Shown here: positions 28,085 to 37,073 of the stretch, one piece after another
Numbering within the stretch: the stretch's first letter is position 1
Layout: every line of letters starts with the position of its first letter
Assembly (NCBI RefSeq): GCF_002933855.1
Contig: NZ_BFAQ01000011.1
Coordinates: 247,442-311,441 of the forward strand
From: Vibrio penaeicida
GTDB taxonomy: Bacteria; Pseudomonadota; Gammaproteobacteria; Enterobacterales; Vibrionaceae
Direction: 5' to 3'
Length of the DNA: 64,000 bases
Notes under the pieces: model-generated
Databases searched by the model: none
What the model saw: the letters and a program-made list of their open reading frames with translations, nothing else
Told to the model about the DNA's origin: nothing
Program-made: the position numbers and the translations under genes

Positions 28085-29005
28085 ATGTCTGCTTTTGCAT
28101 TTTTTGGAGCCCTTGAAATTGGGCTCGTTTATGGATTGGTCGCACTGGGTGTTTATTTAACGTTTAGAGTTCTAGATTTTCCAGATTTGAGTGTAGATGG
28201 TAGCTTCCCAATGGGCGCTGCTGTTGCTGCTACCGCCATTGTGGCAGGAATTGACCCGTGGATAGCAACAGGCATGGCAATTATTGCTGGTGCAGCAACG
28301 GGGTGGGTTACGGCATTCTTAGCCGTGAAATGCGGAATATTGCATCTTTTAGCCTCAATATTAACCATGATCGCCGCGTTTTCTATCAATATCCGTATTA
28401 TGGGGCGACCAAACATGGCATTGATAGGCGAAAATACAATCCTTACACCATTTGAAGCTTTAGGCGATTCAATGTATGTACGCCCAATTGTGGTTGGGGT
28501 ATTGGTATTACTGTCGGCAATTTTCGTTGTACGCCTTCTAAATAGTGATTTCGGTTTAGGTCTTAGAGCGACAGGTGTAAATGCAAGAATGGTGGCATCA
28601 CAAGGCGCGAGCACTGCGTTTTATACCTATTTTGGCTTAGCGTTATCAAATGGCTTCGTTGGATTTTCAGGGGCATTGTTTGCTCAAACAAACAGCTTTG
28701 CAGATGTTACTTCGGGGGTGGGTACCATCGTTGTTGGGTTAGCGGCAGTTATACTTGGGCAGACGTTAATCCCTGGCCGTAAAATATGGGTGGCGGTTTT
28801 AGCTGTGATCGTCGGTTCGGTACTCTATAGGCTTGCAGTGGCATTCGCATTGAGTACAGGTATGTTTGGGCTGCAAGCCTCAGACTTGAACCTTGTAACT
28901 GCAGTCTTGGTTGCTTTGGCTCTGATTGCGCCAAAACTGAAAGGAAACCTTAACGCAAAAAAGGGCGGTAAGCCTGCAAAGTCTGAATCTAAGGAGGTAG
29001 CATGA
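28085..29005 (+). CDS. ABC transporter permease (COG4120)
   Basis: The 306-residue protein is very hydrophobic, with about eight or nine membrane helices. It belongs to the branched-chain-type permease fold (BPD_transp_2). Its start (FFGALEIGLVYGLVALGVYLTFRVLDFPDLSVDGSF) is characteristic of the permease in TrpXYZ-like systems. It forms the inner-membrane channel of the importer. An AAAGGGAG ribosome-binding site precedes the ATG, and its end overlaps the ATPase gene by four bases. Confidence 0.9.
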   Translation: MSAFAFFGALEIGLVYGLVALGVYLTFRVLDFPDLSVDGSFPMGAAVAATAIVAGIDPWIATGMAIIAGAATGWVTAFLAVKCGILHLLASILTMIAAFSINIRIMGRPNMALIGENTILTPFEALGDSMYVRPIVVGVLVLLSAIFVVRLLNSDFGLGLRATGVNARMVASQGASTAFYTYFGLALSNGFVGFSGALFAQTNSFADVTSGVGTIVVGLAAVILGQTLIPGRKIWVAVLAVIVGSVLYRLAVAFALSTGMFGLQASDLNLVTAVLVALALIAPKLKGNLNAKKGGKPAKSESKEVA

Positions 29006-29796
29006 TCCAGCTCGACAATATTCAAGTTACCTTTAACGCAGGTACTATTTTAGAAAACAGAGCCTTAAGAGGTGTCTCTCTTACTGTTCCTGAACATGAA
29101 TTCCTTACGGTTATTGGATCCAACGGTGCAGGTAAGTCTACTCTGCTTGGTGCCGTTACTGGTGAAACACCGATGGCTGGTGGCAGTGTCATTATTGATA
29201 ATGCTGACGTGACTCGCCAAACTGTTGACCAGCGCGCGAGCCAATGTGCACGCGTGTTTCAAGACCCGCTGGCAGGGACATGTGGCGATCTCACCATTGA
29301 AGAAAACATGGCGCTCGCTTATATGCGTGGTAAGCGTCGCGGTTGGAGTTTTTCTTTATCTTCAAAACGAAGAAAATTGTTTCAAGAGCGCATCAGTATT
29401 CTAGGGTTAGGGTTAGAAGACAGGTTAGGGGATAACATTGGATTGTTATCGGGTGGACAACGTCAAGCAGTCAGTCTCGTTATGGCGACTTTATCTGAGA
29501 GTAAACTTCTGCTTTTAGATGAGCATACAGCAGCGCTGGATCCTCGTATGGCGGCATTCATTATCGATTTAACGAAGCGGATTGTGAATGAATTCAACTT
29601 AACGGTAATGATGGTTACTCACTCTATGAAAGATGCACTAGCGTGTGGTGATAGAACGGTCATGCTCCACCAAGGCGAGGTTGTGTTGGATGTTGCCGGA
29701 AATGAACGAGCAAACATGTCTGTCCCTGATCTACTCGAAATGTTCTCTAAAGTACGTGGTGAAGAACTTGCTGATGACAGTTTATTGTTAAATTAA
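29002..29796 (+). CDS. ABC transporter ATP-binding protein (COG1101)
   Basis: The 264-residue ATPase has Walker A (GSNGAGKSTLLGAV), the ABC signature LSGGQRQAVSLVMA, Walker B with its glutamate (LLLLDEHTAALDP) and the switch histidine in MMVTHSMKDAL. It powers the importer formed with the two preceding genes. The ATG overlaps the permease stop (ATGA) and follows AAGGAGGT. The operon ends at the terminator at 29834. Confidence 0.93.
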   Translation: MIQLDNIQVTFNAGTILENRALRGVSLTVPEHEFLTVIGSNGAGKSTLLGAVTGETPMAGGSVIIDNADVTRQTVDQRASQCARVFQDPLAGTCGDLTIEENMALAYMRGKRRGWSFSLSSKRRKLFQERISILGLGLEDRLGDNIGLLSGGQRQAVSLVMATLSESKLLLLDEHTAALDPRMAAFIIDLTKRIVNEFNLTVMMVTHSMKDALACGDRTVMLHQGEVVLDVAGNERANMSVPDLLEMFSKVRGEELADDSLLLN

Positions 29797-29833
29797 TTCT
29801 TTTCTTAAGAGATAAATCACCCAACGTAAACGT

Positions 29834-29866
29834 AAACCCTCTTTAGCACAAAAGAGGGTTTTTTCT
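29834..29866 (+). terminator. Terminator of the ABC importer operon
   Basis: AAACCCTCTTT (29834-29844) pairs with AAAGAGGGTTT (29851-29861), followed by T residues. Confidence 0.85.
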
Positions 29867-29961
29867 TTTATTAAGATGCTGTTAATATTGCGCTTTCGTT
29901 CAAAATTGGCGTGTTGTTTCAGTATGTGTTTTAAAACACTTTATTTTTGTCTGGGGTTCAT

Positions 29962-31422
29962 ATGATGTCGACCCAGCACATGAGCTTAAGATATGTATTT
30001 CTCATCCCAGCAATATTTGCTATCGGCATGTTGTTGATGGTGGCTATAAATTACTTCGAACGAAATGAAAAAAGGGTCGAACGCGAATATAAGCGGGTTG
30101 AAAACGCCATTCATCGTTCAGTGAAAATTCTGACTTCTCTTGACTACACCCTTTCTACTCACTATCAGAACGAAAACTTTCCTCATTTTCAGCATAACTC
30201 TCAAGTCAATAATGGTGTCTGCCATGTTTGGCCAATTGAAGCACTGGTTCTAGCGCAGGATAAAAACCTAAACATCCCTGCGGTGGATATTAGTTATATG
30301 ATCTCGGGTGATCAATCGATGTGCCGCCGTGGTTCAGCATTAAATAGACACGCTGTAGAAATGATGGATTTAGCCCCGATGCTGTCATTCCTGCACGATC
30401 TTGATGAGCATATCTTGGGTATTTACTACGTTGCTGAAGAGGGGTTAGTTATTTCCTCCCCTGACACTTTGGCGAAAAATATTGATCGATCCTCTATTGA
30501 GCACTTTAAATCTCAACCATTCTGGTATTTGACCAGCCGCAATTCAGATTCGATAACTGTTACAGGACCAATTGAAAACGCAAATGAACTCGAAAGAGTG
30601 CTCACGTTGTCTTTGCCCGTAAGTCAGGGAGAGGATTTTAAAGGTGTGGTGTCTTTAGAAATTAAAACCGATCTGCTCTTGAGTTCGAGCTCTTCACTGA
30701 GTGAAAGACTGCATTTAGTGCACAACGAGCAACTTCATACCGTACGTGACCGTCACTTTGTCTACCCGCTTTCTATTCAAGGCGTGGCGTTTGAGCATAC
30801 GTTATTTTATGAGTCAGATTTTTTAGATGAGTTATTGTCTTTACTCCATGAAGAACGAAATGCTGTCTTTATCATTGCGATTATCTACATTCTAACTGTG
30901 ATCAGCCTGTTTTATTTGAATTTGAACTTCGAGCGTCGTTACTTTCAAAATTTAGCTGAAAAAGATTCAATGACAGGGCTGCTCAATCGGAGAGGGCTGG
31001 AAATTGAATTTAAAAAGCCGTGCCGCTATCAGTTTGAAGGCATTGCGGTATTCGACATCGACAACTTTAAGAAGATAAACGATACGTATGGTCATGAAAA
31101 AGGAGATGAAGTGATCTGCTTTGTTGCCGATCAGATGCGTGCCGTATTAAGGGAAATGGATGCCGTGTCTCGATTTGGTGGTGAAGAGTTTGTCGTATAC
31201 ATACGAGCGAATAGCCCACAGCTTATTGTCGACATTGCTCATCGAATTCAAAAGCAAGTCGCCAGCCAATCCTATGAGCTTCTTGAATGCGGTTTTTCTT
31301 TATCTGGCGGCGTGTGTGTCGAAGATCATCGAGAGCAGGCAAGCTTGAAAGATTTGGTTAAGTCTGCGGATAAAAAGCTCTACCACGCAAAGGAGTCTGG
31401 AAAAAATCAGGTGATCTTTTGA
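29962..31422 (+). CDS. Membrane diguanylate cyclase with periplasmic sensor region
   Basis: The 486-residue protein has a membrane helix near residues 10-28, a periplasmic region of about 270 residues, a second helix near residues 298-318 and a C-terminal GGDEF domain. The active site reads RFGGEEF. An RxxD inhibitory site (REMD) stands five residues upstream, so the enzyme should make cyclic di-GMP with product inhibition. The periplasmic part has two cysteines (GVCHVW, SMCRRG) and is not a domain I recognise. ATG 29962 is chosen because GGGG lies just upstream; ATG 29965 is equally possible. A TTG five codons earlier is less likely. Confidence 0.87.
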   Translation: MMSTQHMSLRYVFLIPAIFAIGMLLMVAINYFERNEKRVEREYKRVENAIHRSVKILTSLDYTLSTHYQNENFPHFQHNSQVNNGVCHVWPIEALVLAQDKNLNIPAVDISYMISGDQSMCRRGSALNRHAVEMMDLAPMLSFLHDLDEHILGIYYVAEEGLVISSPDTLAKNIDRSSIEHFKSQPFWYLTSRNSDSITVTGPIENANELERVLTLSLPVSQGEDFKGVVSLEIKTDLLLSSSSSLSERLHLVHNEQLHTVRDRHFVYPLSIQGVAFEHTLFYESDFLDELLSLLHEERNAVFIIAIIYILTVISLFYLNLNFERRYFQNLAEKDSMTGLLNRRGLEIEFKKPCRYQFEGIAVFDIDNFKKINDTYGHEKGDEVICFVADQMRAVLREMDAVSRFGGEEFVVYIRANSPQLIVDIAHRIQKQVASQSYELLECGFSLSGGVCVEDHREQASLKDLVKSADKKLYHAKESGKNQVIF

Positions 31423-31432
31423 GGACCTTGTT

Positions 31433-31448
31433 AGGTCAACAGACCTTA
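31433..31448. repeat. Dyad AGGTCAACAGACCTTA, copy 2
   Basis: It matches the copy at 19972-19987 in 15 of 16 bases. Here it stands just after the cyclase stop codon and overlaps a second pairing (GACCT...AGGTC, 31424-31437), so it may simply be part of a 3' hairpin. Confidence 0.3.
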
Positions 31449-31460
31449 GTGCCTTAAATG

Positions 31461-31498
31461 AAAATAGCGAGAGTGACTTTCCTTTCGCTATTTTGCAT
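31461..31498. terminator. Bidirectional terminator between the cyclase gene and dusC
   Basis: AAAATAGCGA (31461-31470) and TCGCTATTTT (31485-31494) are a perfect 10-base inverted repeat. Confidence 0.75.
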
Positions 31499-31519
31499 TT
31501 TACAGAGTATATGTCGTGT

Positions 31520-32482
31520 TTAAATCGTACTCACGCTCTGGATTGTATCTCGGTATCGCTGTATGTGATCTACAATCGGTGCCGCTTTATTAAAGGTTCG
31601 GATGTCACGGAACAAAGCCGCAGCTTCAGGGTATTCTTGTCTAAGATACGAAAACCACTGCTTTACTCGGTTAGGGTAGTACAACCCTTTGTCACCTTGG
31701 ATTTCATATTCTGAATACTGAAGCAGCAGGTCAACGACGTCGTGCCAGGGCATAGGTTGGTGATTATGTTTTACTACATTTCCTAGGTTAGGTACGTTGA
31801 AGGCACCTCGGCAAACCATAAGAGAGTCTATTCCCGACATTTCAATACAGCGTTGCCCATCTGTGTAATTCCATATCTCACCATTTGCGATCAAAGGGAT
31901 ACGAGCTTTCTGTTTTAGCTTCGCTAAGTATTCCCATTTGATTTCACTGGCTTTGTAACCCCCTGATTTCGTTCTAGCATGTACCGTGATCTCGTTAGCA
32001 CCGGCTTGTGTAATGGCATCGACGATTTCAAAGCAATCATTCGGGTCTTCCCATCCTAACCGAATTTTTGCTGTGACTGGGACAGTTGGATCTATGGCCT
32101 CTCGGCACGCTTTAACGACTTGATAAATCAGTTCAGGGTGTTGCAACAAAGCTGCCCCACCTTTACTTTTATTAACCATTTTAGCCGGGCAGCCAAAGTT
32201 AAGATCAATACCATCAGAACCGAGGTTTACGGCTCTCACGGCATTTTCAGCCATCCAATTGGGCTCTTGTCCAAGTAACTGAGTGCGAACAGGCGTACCA
32301 GATTTGGTTTTGCTTCCGGTATTGATTTCTGGACAGATACGGGTAAATACGTGGTCTGGTAATAGCTGATCAATCACACGCACGAATTCCGTAACGCACA
32401 GGTCGTAATCGTTTATGTTGGTCAGAATTTCACGCATTAGATGATCTAATACGCCTTCCATTGGTCCAAGTATTACACGCAT
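31520..32482 (-). CDS. dusC: tRNA-dihydrouridine(16) synthase DusC
   Basis: The 320-residue flavoenzyme belongs to the Dus family. It begins with the FMN-binding MRVILGPMEGVLD. LNFGCPAKMVNKSKGGAALL holds the catalytic cysteine, and MVCRGAFNVPNLG lies near the end of the barrel. It reduces uridine to dihydrouridine in tRNA using NADPH. The short length and the N-terminal MxGPMEGV form fit DusC (position U16) rather than DusA or DusB. It is convergent with the diguanylate cyclase gene and divergent from the SEC-C protein. Confidence 0.93.
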   Translation of the reverse strand: MRVILGPMEGVLDHLMREILTNINDYDLCVTEFVRVIDQLLPDHVFTRICPEINTGSKTKSGTPVRTQLLGQEPNWMAENAVRAVNLGSDGIDLNFGCPAKMVNKSKGGAALLQHPELIYQVVKACREAIDPTVPVTAKIRLGWEDPNDCFEIVDAITQAGANEITVHARTKSGGYKASEIKWEYLAKLKQKARIPLIANGEIWNYTDGQRCIEMSGIDSLMVCRGAFNVPNLGNVVKHNHQPMPWHDVVDLLLQYSEYEIQGDKGLYYPNRVKQWFSYLRQEYPEAAALFRDIRTFNKAAPIVDHIQRYRDTIQSVSTI

Positions 32483-32635
32483 AGTTTTTACCTTGTTTTA
32501 GGGCTGCGCGATTGTATGCGAGAAGCTTATTGAATGCAAAACAGGTGGCAAACAGACAAGCCGAGCAGCAGTATCTGGCTTCTTCAAATGACTTGGGTAT
32601 AATCCGCAACAACATACTGAAACAAGATAAACAAA

Positions 32636-33229
32636 ATGTACCAATTGATTGCTCTGCCGAATGGTTACAATGGTGAAACTGCCTATTTTTACGAGGGCGC
32701 AGTGCTGGCTGCTAACTTCGCGACTCGACCGCTGGAGCCCCAAAAATGGCTACCTGAAATACAAGCTGAAGAGATAGAGAAGCAGATAGTTGATCAAATA
32801 AACAACCAGTATGCGTCGATAAAGTCGAGTGAATATAGACCGTCTGAGTGGGCAAATGACAAAGAAGCGTTTGCTGATTTTTCAGAAGGCTTTATGTCGG
32901 TGTGGTCAATTGTTGAGGAGCAATGGCTTGAATCGCAAGTATCTGACGGTACTGCGCGGATGTTACAAGCCCTGCTTACTGCATTTATGTTGGGTATTGA
33001 CGAAGAGCAAACCCATGAGCAAATGAAACAGGCAGGAATAGAGAATCCACCGCGATTAGAAGAGCTATTGCCTCAGTTGGATATTATGACTTCAGAAGTG
33101 GCCATGGCGGCTGATGAGCTAATGACCGGTGCTAAATCACAAAGCGTGAACCCCTATAAAACCGTTGGAAGAAATGACGTGTGCCCGTGTGAAAGCGGCA
33201 AGAAATTTAAGAAATGCTGCGGTCGCTAG
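32636..33229 (+). CDS. YecA/UPF0149-like protein with C-terminal SEC-C zinc motif
   Basis: The 197-residue protein has an acidic helical YecA-type (UPF0149) body and a C-terminal SEC-C motif (VGRNDVCPCESGKKFKKCCGR) in which CxC and CC supply the zinc ligands. The same tail is found in SecA and YecA, where it binds zinc and ribosome- or SecB-associated partners. The cellular role here is not known. The gene is divergent from dusC and ends at a bidirectional terminator before dsbB. Confidence 0.8.
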   Translation: MYQLIALPNGYNGETAYFYEGAVLAANFATRPLEPQKWLPEIQAEEIEKQIVDQINNQYASIKSSEYRPSEWANDKEAFADFSEGFMSVWSIVEEQWLESQVSDGTARMLQALLTAFMLGIDEEQTHEQMKQAGIENPPRLEELLPQLDIMTSEVAMAADELMTGAKSQSVNPYKTVGRNDVCPCESGKKFKKCCGR

Positions 33230-33260
33230 TTTAATCGTTATCCCTTAGCTTTCCCCATAA

Positions 33261-33290
33261 AATAAAGCTCCTATACGGAGCTTTATTTCT
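33261..33290. terminator. Bidirectional terminator between the SEC-C gene and dsbB
   Basis: AATAAAGCTCC (33261-33271), loop TATAC, GGAGCTTTATT (33277-33287), then T residues. Confidence 0.85.
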
Positions 33291-33319
33291 TTTATATCAA
33301 GGATTTGTGGTATCTAGCA

Positions 33320-33850
33320 TTAAAATAATGTTCTTGGTTTTCTAGCGACCTGAGAAATAACAACGACCGCCAGCGCAACCAACATACCAGCAAAGATAAC
33401 AACTAACCATTGAGGCATGGAAAGTGTTAGGAATTGCCACACAACTTTGCTGCAATCTCCGTATGCGTTAAATACTGATGGCATCCACTCATGAAGCGGT
33501 GCCCATTCAGGGAAGGAGACGAAAATATCGCATGTAGCAAAAGGGGAAGGGTTAAATTGATAGTCGACATGCTGAAGAGAAAGCATTAAGCCTTTATAAG
33601 CGCTGGCTCCCCACCCAAAAAATCCAAGCCAACGAACGATGAAGTTTTTAGGATTTAACATGCCCAAAATAGCAGCGAAGCCCACGCCCATCATAGCAAC
33701 GCGTTCATAAATACACATTACACATGGAGCCAACATCATAACGTGTTGAAAGTACAAAGCTGTAGCTTCCAGTGCCACGATAGAAATCAGCAGAATAAGC
33801 CATGACAGGCGACTCTCTGAAAATTGTTTGATTGCATATAAAGCGTTCAA
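33320..33850 (-). CDS. dsbB: Disulfide bond formation protein DsbB
   Basis: The 176-residue protein has four membrane helices and both required periplasmic cysteine pairs: CVMC in the first loop (LAPCVMCIYERVA) and the distant pair FATCDIF / AYGDCSKV in the second. DsbB reoxidises DsbA and passes the electrons to quinone. Menaquinone made by the upstream men operon can be one acceptor under low oxygen. It lies downstream of nhaB on the same strand, with a terminator between them. Confidence 0.95.
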   Translation of the reverse strand: MNALYAIKQFSESRLSWLILLISIVALEATALYFQHVMMLAPCVMCIYERVAMMGVGFAAILGMLNPKNFIVRWLGFFGWGASAYKGLMLSLQHVDYQFNPSPFATCDIFVSFPEWAPLHEWMPSVFNAYGDCSKVVWQFLTLSMPQWLVVIFAGMLVALAVVVISQVARKPRTLF

Positions 33851-33866
33851 GGTAATGTATCCTTAT

Positions 33867-33898
33867 AAAAAAAGCTCTGATAACTCAGAGCTTTTTAT
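33867..33898 (-). terminator. Terminator between nhaB and dsbB
   Basis: AAAAAGCTCTGA (33869-33880), loop TAAC, TCAGAGCTTTTT (33885-33896), with A and T runs on both sides. dsbB then needs its own promoter or read-through. Confidence 0.85.
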
Positions 33899-33928
33899 CT
33901 TGAATAAGTTCTCTATTCAACAAAAAAA

Positions 33929-35512
33929 TTAATGTCCCTGTGACGAACTTACCGCTTCGCCTACATGATGAGATATCCACCCCATCTCATAGAAGCTTGC
34001 CGTAAATGGTTCAAGCAAGAATGCGATACCGAACAAACCTACAATAGCAAGAACAAACGTGTACGGCAGAGCCATTACAACCATACGACCGTATGACAAA
34101 CGAATAAGCGGCGCTAACGCGGAAGTCAGCAAGAACAAGAAAGCAGCTTGACCGTTTGGTGTCGCGACAGAAGGAAGGTTAGTTCCTGTATTGATGGCAA
34201 CAGCAAGTAAGTCGAATTGATCACGAGTAATAATGCCTTCAACGAGAGCAGATTTAACTTCATTGATGTAAACCGTGCCGACAAATACGTTATCAGACAC
34301 CATCGAAAGCAAGCCATTCGCGATATAGAACATAACCATTTGCTGGCCACCTTCCAATGCGAGTACGGCGTCGATTACTGGTTTAAACAGTTCTTGGTCG
34401 ATGATAACAGCAACAACGGCAAAGAAGACAGCAAGAAGGGCGGTAAATGGCAGTGCCTCTTCAAATGCTTTACCTAATGAATGCTCTTCAATAACACCAG
34501 TGAATGCCGTCGCAAGGATGATCACGCTTAAACCGATTAAACCCACTTCCGCTAAATGGAACATCAGACCAACGATAAGCCATAGTGCAATCAAGCCTTG
34601 AATAACCAGTTTTGCAATATCTTGTTTATTTCTGCGCTTGCGCTGTTCGTTATCGAAATCAACCAGAATTTTTCTAACGCTTGCTGGTAAATCAGTACCG
34701 TAGCCACATACTTTAAATTTCTCAACTAAAGCACAGGTAATAAGTCCACAGAAGAATACGGGCAGCGTAACAGGCAACATACGAATCATGAACTCACCAA
34801 ACTGCCAACTTGCTTGGTCTGCAATGATTAGGTTTTGAGGTTCACCTACCATCGTCATTACTCCGCCCAGTGCAGTACCGACGCCGGCATGCATAAGTAG
34901 AGAGCGTAAGAAAGAACGGTAGTTTTCTAAGTCATCACGAGTGACTTCACATAAGTGGTCATCACTGGTGTGGTCGTGGTTAGCTTGAGAACCCTTACCC
35001 GACGCAACTTTGTGATATATCGAATAGAAGCCAACGGCTACGGAAATAACAACTGCGATAACCGTTAGAGCATCAAGAAATGCTGAAAGGAAGGCCGAAA
35101 CGAAACAGAAAGCTACGGACAGCAGTACCTTAGAACGCACACCAAGCAGTATCTTCGTAAAGATGAAGAGCAAAAGCTCCTTCATGAAGTAGATACCCGC
35201 AACCATAAATACTAACAATAGAAGAACCGGAAGGTTGGCTTCTAATTCATGATAAACCTGATTTGGGCTGGTCATCCCAATTGCGACCGCTTGAATAGCT
35301 AATAGACCACCGGGCTGAAGTGGGTAGCATTTTAAAGCCATAGCCAATGTAAAGATAAACTCGATGATGAGCATCCAACCAGCAATGAACGGGTCTACAA
35401 AGTAAAATACAATTGGGTTAATAATAAGAAAGGCGATAATGGCAAGCTTGTACCAATCTGGTGCTTTGCCTAGAAAGTTCTTAATGAACGCGTTTCCGAG
35501 TGACATCGGCAT
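33929..35512 (-). CDS. nhaB: Na+/H+ antiporter NhaB
   Basis: The 527-residue protein has about twelve membrane segments. It begins [22 protein letters not shown], closely resembling NhaB proteins from Vibrio. Conserved stretches such as [37 protein letters not shown] and [20 protein letters not shown] match the ion-transporter (NhaB/ArsB-like) fold. It exports sodium in exchange for protons, important for a marine bacterium with a sodium cycle. The gene has an unusual, probably structured leader of about 200 nt (35606-35704) and is divergent from fadR, its usual neighbour. Confidence 0.96.
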   Translation of the reverse strand: MPMSLGNAFIKNFLGKAPDWYKLAIIAFLIINPIVFYFVDPFIAGWMLIIEFIFTLAMALKCYPLQPGGLLAIQAVAIGMTSPNQVYHELEANLPVLLLLVFMVAGIYFMKELLLFIFTKILLGVRSKVLLSVAFCFVSAFLSAFLDALTVIAVVISVAVGFYSIYHKVASGKGSQANHDHTSDDHLCEVTRDDLENYRSFLRSLLMHAGVGTALGGVMTMVGEPQNLIIADQASWQFGEFMIRMLPVTLPVFFCGLITCALVEKFKVCGYGTDLPASVRKILVDFDNEQRKRRNKQDIAKLVIQGLIALWLIVGLMFHLAEVGLIGLSVIILATAFTGVIEEHSLGKAFEEALPFTALLAVFFAVVAVIIDQELFKPVIDAVLALEGGQQMVMFYIANGLLSMVSDNVFVGTVYINEVKSALVEGIITRDQFDLLAVAINTGTNLPSVATPNGQAAFLFLLTSALAPLIRLSYGRMVVMALPYTFVLAIVGLFGIAFLLEPFTASFYEMGWISHHVGEAVSSSQGH

Positions 35513-35605
35513 GATAAGACTCTTTTATTGTAAATTCGACACTGAGAGTGTGTCTCGATCCCTGACTATGAAATGCGGAATTTCATAAAAAATCATATCT
35601 TAAAC

Positions 35606-35704
35606 AGTGACTTAGGAAAACAACTTCGATGGAAACCTCTGTAGCCTTGCCAAGTCACTCCTTGAGAAAGACAAGCACTCCTATACTTTCGCCCGCAACT
35701 CTAC
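35606..35704 (-). promoter_or_regulatory. Structured leader upstream of nhaB, candidate regulatory RNA
   Basis: Read on the minus strand, GTAG-AG-TTGC (35695-35704) can pair with GCAA-GG-CTAC (35641-35650) and enclose a CTTG/CAAG hairpin. In competition, CCAAGTCACT (plus 35650-35659) can pair with AGTGACTT-A-GG (plus 35606-35616), using bases next to the first stem. Such mutually exclusive stems resemble a riboswitch or attenuator. I do not recognise a known class, and the ends of the element are uncertain. Confidence 0.35.
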
Positions 35705-36149
35705 TCCTACGTAATATTTAGTCAACCTAAAAATGTTTAAAATAGTTAAATTGACAGGCTTTTTTATCAAGAACTAGCGACATCGATTCATAGAATAGTA
35801 CGAACTTTAACTTCTGCTTACACTTTTGTCCTTGCCTGACTTAACCATCAAAATAATGCACTTTAGTAGTGAAATGCAGGTGTTTTTGCCGAAATTAGGC
35901 TAAATTTCCATGTAAAATTAAGTCAGAATCATGCTTTTAGTAAGTATTTTATTTCGTTGCTTGATTGTTAAAATTGTTGAAAAATGAGATTTGACTCACA
36001 ATGAGTGCGCTAATCTATCTCAGAATAAAAAAATCTAACGCGTAATCTCACAAACAAAGCAGGAATACACACGCTTATTTTCTGAATTGTGCAAGTAGTG
36101 GTATGATGAGTGCAATTTTACGTTATAAATGCACCGGAAACCCGAATTC
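35705..36149. promoter_or_regulatory. nhaB / fadR divergent region
   Basis: No gene is visible in these AT-rich bases. A short dyad ACTCA-CAA-TGAGT lies at about 35996-36008. They must hold the fadR promoter and the start of the nhaB transcript; I can support no specific site. Confidence 0.4.
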
Positions 36150-36989
36150 ATGGTTATAAAGGCAAAAAGCCCAGCAGGTTTTGCTGAGAAGTACATTATT
36201 GAAAGTATTTGGAAGGGGCGCTTCCCTCCTGGCTCTATCCTGCCGGCGGAGCGCGAGCTTTCTGAATTAATTGGCGTAACAAGAACGACGTTAAGAGAAG
36301 TGTTGCAGCGTCTTGCTCGTGATGGGTGGCTAACCATTCAGCATGGTAAACCAACCAAAGTTAACCAATTTATGGAAACCTCGGGTTTGCATATTCTAGA
36401 TACGCTAATGACCTTGGATGCAGATAACGCAACCAGCATTGTTGAAGATCTTCTTGCTGCACGTACCAATATCAGCCCAATCTTTATGCGTTATGCCTTT
36501 AAAGCCAATAAAGAAACGTCGTTAAAGACAATTCAAGGTGTAATTGATTCCTGTGAGCAGCTATTAGAATCGGATAATTGGGATACGTTTGTTGAGGCGT
36601 CGCCTTACGCTGATAAAATTCGCGCTAACGTAAAAGATGACAACGAGAAAGATGAAGAAAAGCGTCAAGCCATTTTGATTGCCAAAACGTTCAACTTTTA
36701 CGACTACATGTTGTTCCAGCGACTTGCCTTCCATTCTGGAAACCAGATCTACGGGCTTATCTTTAATGGTTTGAAGAAATTGTATGATCGCGTTGGGAGT
36801 TATTACTTCTCTAACCCTGAAGCACGAGACCTTGCATTGAACTTCTACAAACAATTGCATGAAGTGTGTGAGTCAGGTTCTCGTGAACAACTACCGATTG
36901 TCATTCGCCACTACGGGCTTGAAAGTGCGCAAATCTGGAATAAGATGAAAGTGACACTACCGACGAACTTTACCGAAGACGATAGTTAA
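36150..36989 (+). CDS. fadR: Fatty acid metabolism regulator FadR (long Vibrio form)
   Basis: The 279-residue GntR-family regulator has an N-terminal winged helix ([42 protein letters not shown]) and an acyl-CoA-binding helical domain. Its length exceeds E. coli FadR (239 residues) by about 40. The extra segment around residues 138-177 ([20 protein letters not shown] and following) is the insertion known from V. cholerae FadR, where it forms a second ligand site. FadR represses fatty acid degradation and activates unsaturated fatty acid synthesis; long-chain acyl-CoA releases it from DNA. ATG 36150 gives the known [16 protein letters not shown] start; the ATG at 36129 lacks a ribosome-binding site. 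Confidence 0.96.
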   Translation: MVIKAKSPAGFAEKYIIESIWKGRFPPGSILPAERELSELIGVTRTTLREVLQRLARDGWLTIQHGKPTKVNQFMETSGLHILDTLMTLDADNATSIVEDLLAARTNISPIFMRYAFKANKETSLKTIQGVIDSCEQLLESDNWDTFVEASPYADKIRANVKDDNEKDEEKRQAILIAKTFNFYDYMLFQRLAFHSGNQIYGLIFNGLKKLYDRVGSYYFSNPEARDLALNFYKQLHEVCESGSREQLPIVIRHYGLESAQIWNKMKVTLPTNFTEDDS

Positions 36990-37018
36990 TGCGTAGTCGC
37001 TAAGATCAATAGATATTC

Positions 37019-37044
37019 ATAACCCGCTTTTGGCGGGTTTTTAC
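37019..37044 (+). terminator. Terminator of fadR
   Basis: AACCCGC (37021-37027), loop TTTTG, GCGGGTT (37033-37039), then T residues. Confidence 0.8.
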
Positions 37045-37073
37045 ATTCTAAGCCATATGAGCGCCAGTTGACC

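Noticed and set aside
28153..28614. Open frame on the minus strand opposite the ABC permease gene
   Set aside because: Its composition mirrors the hydrophobic permease codons and it has no start signal.
35606..35704. Lysine riboswitch upstream of nhaB
   Set aside because: A few words (AGAGTTGC, AAAGTA) recall the L box, but the required order of helices and the 3' closing segment are absent.
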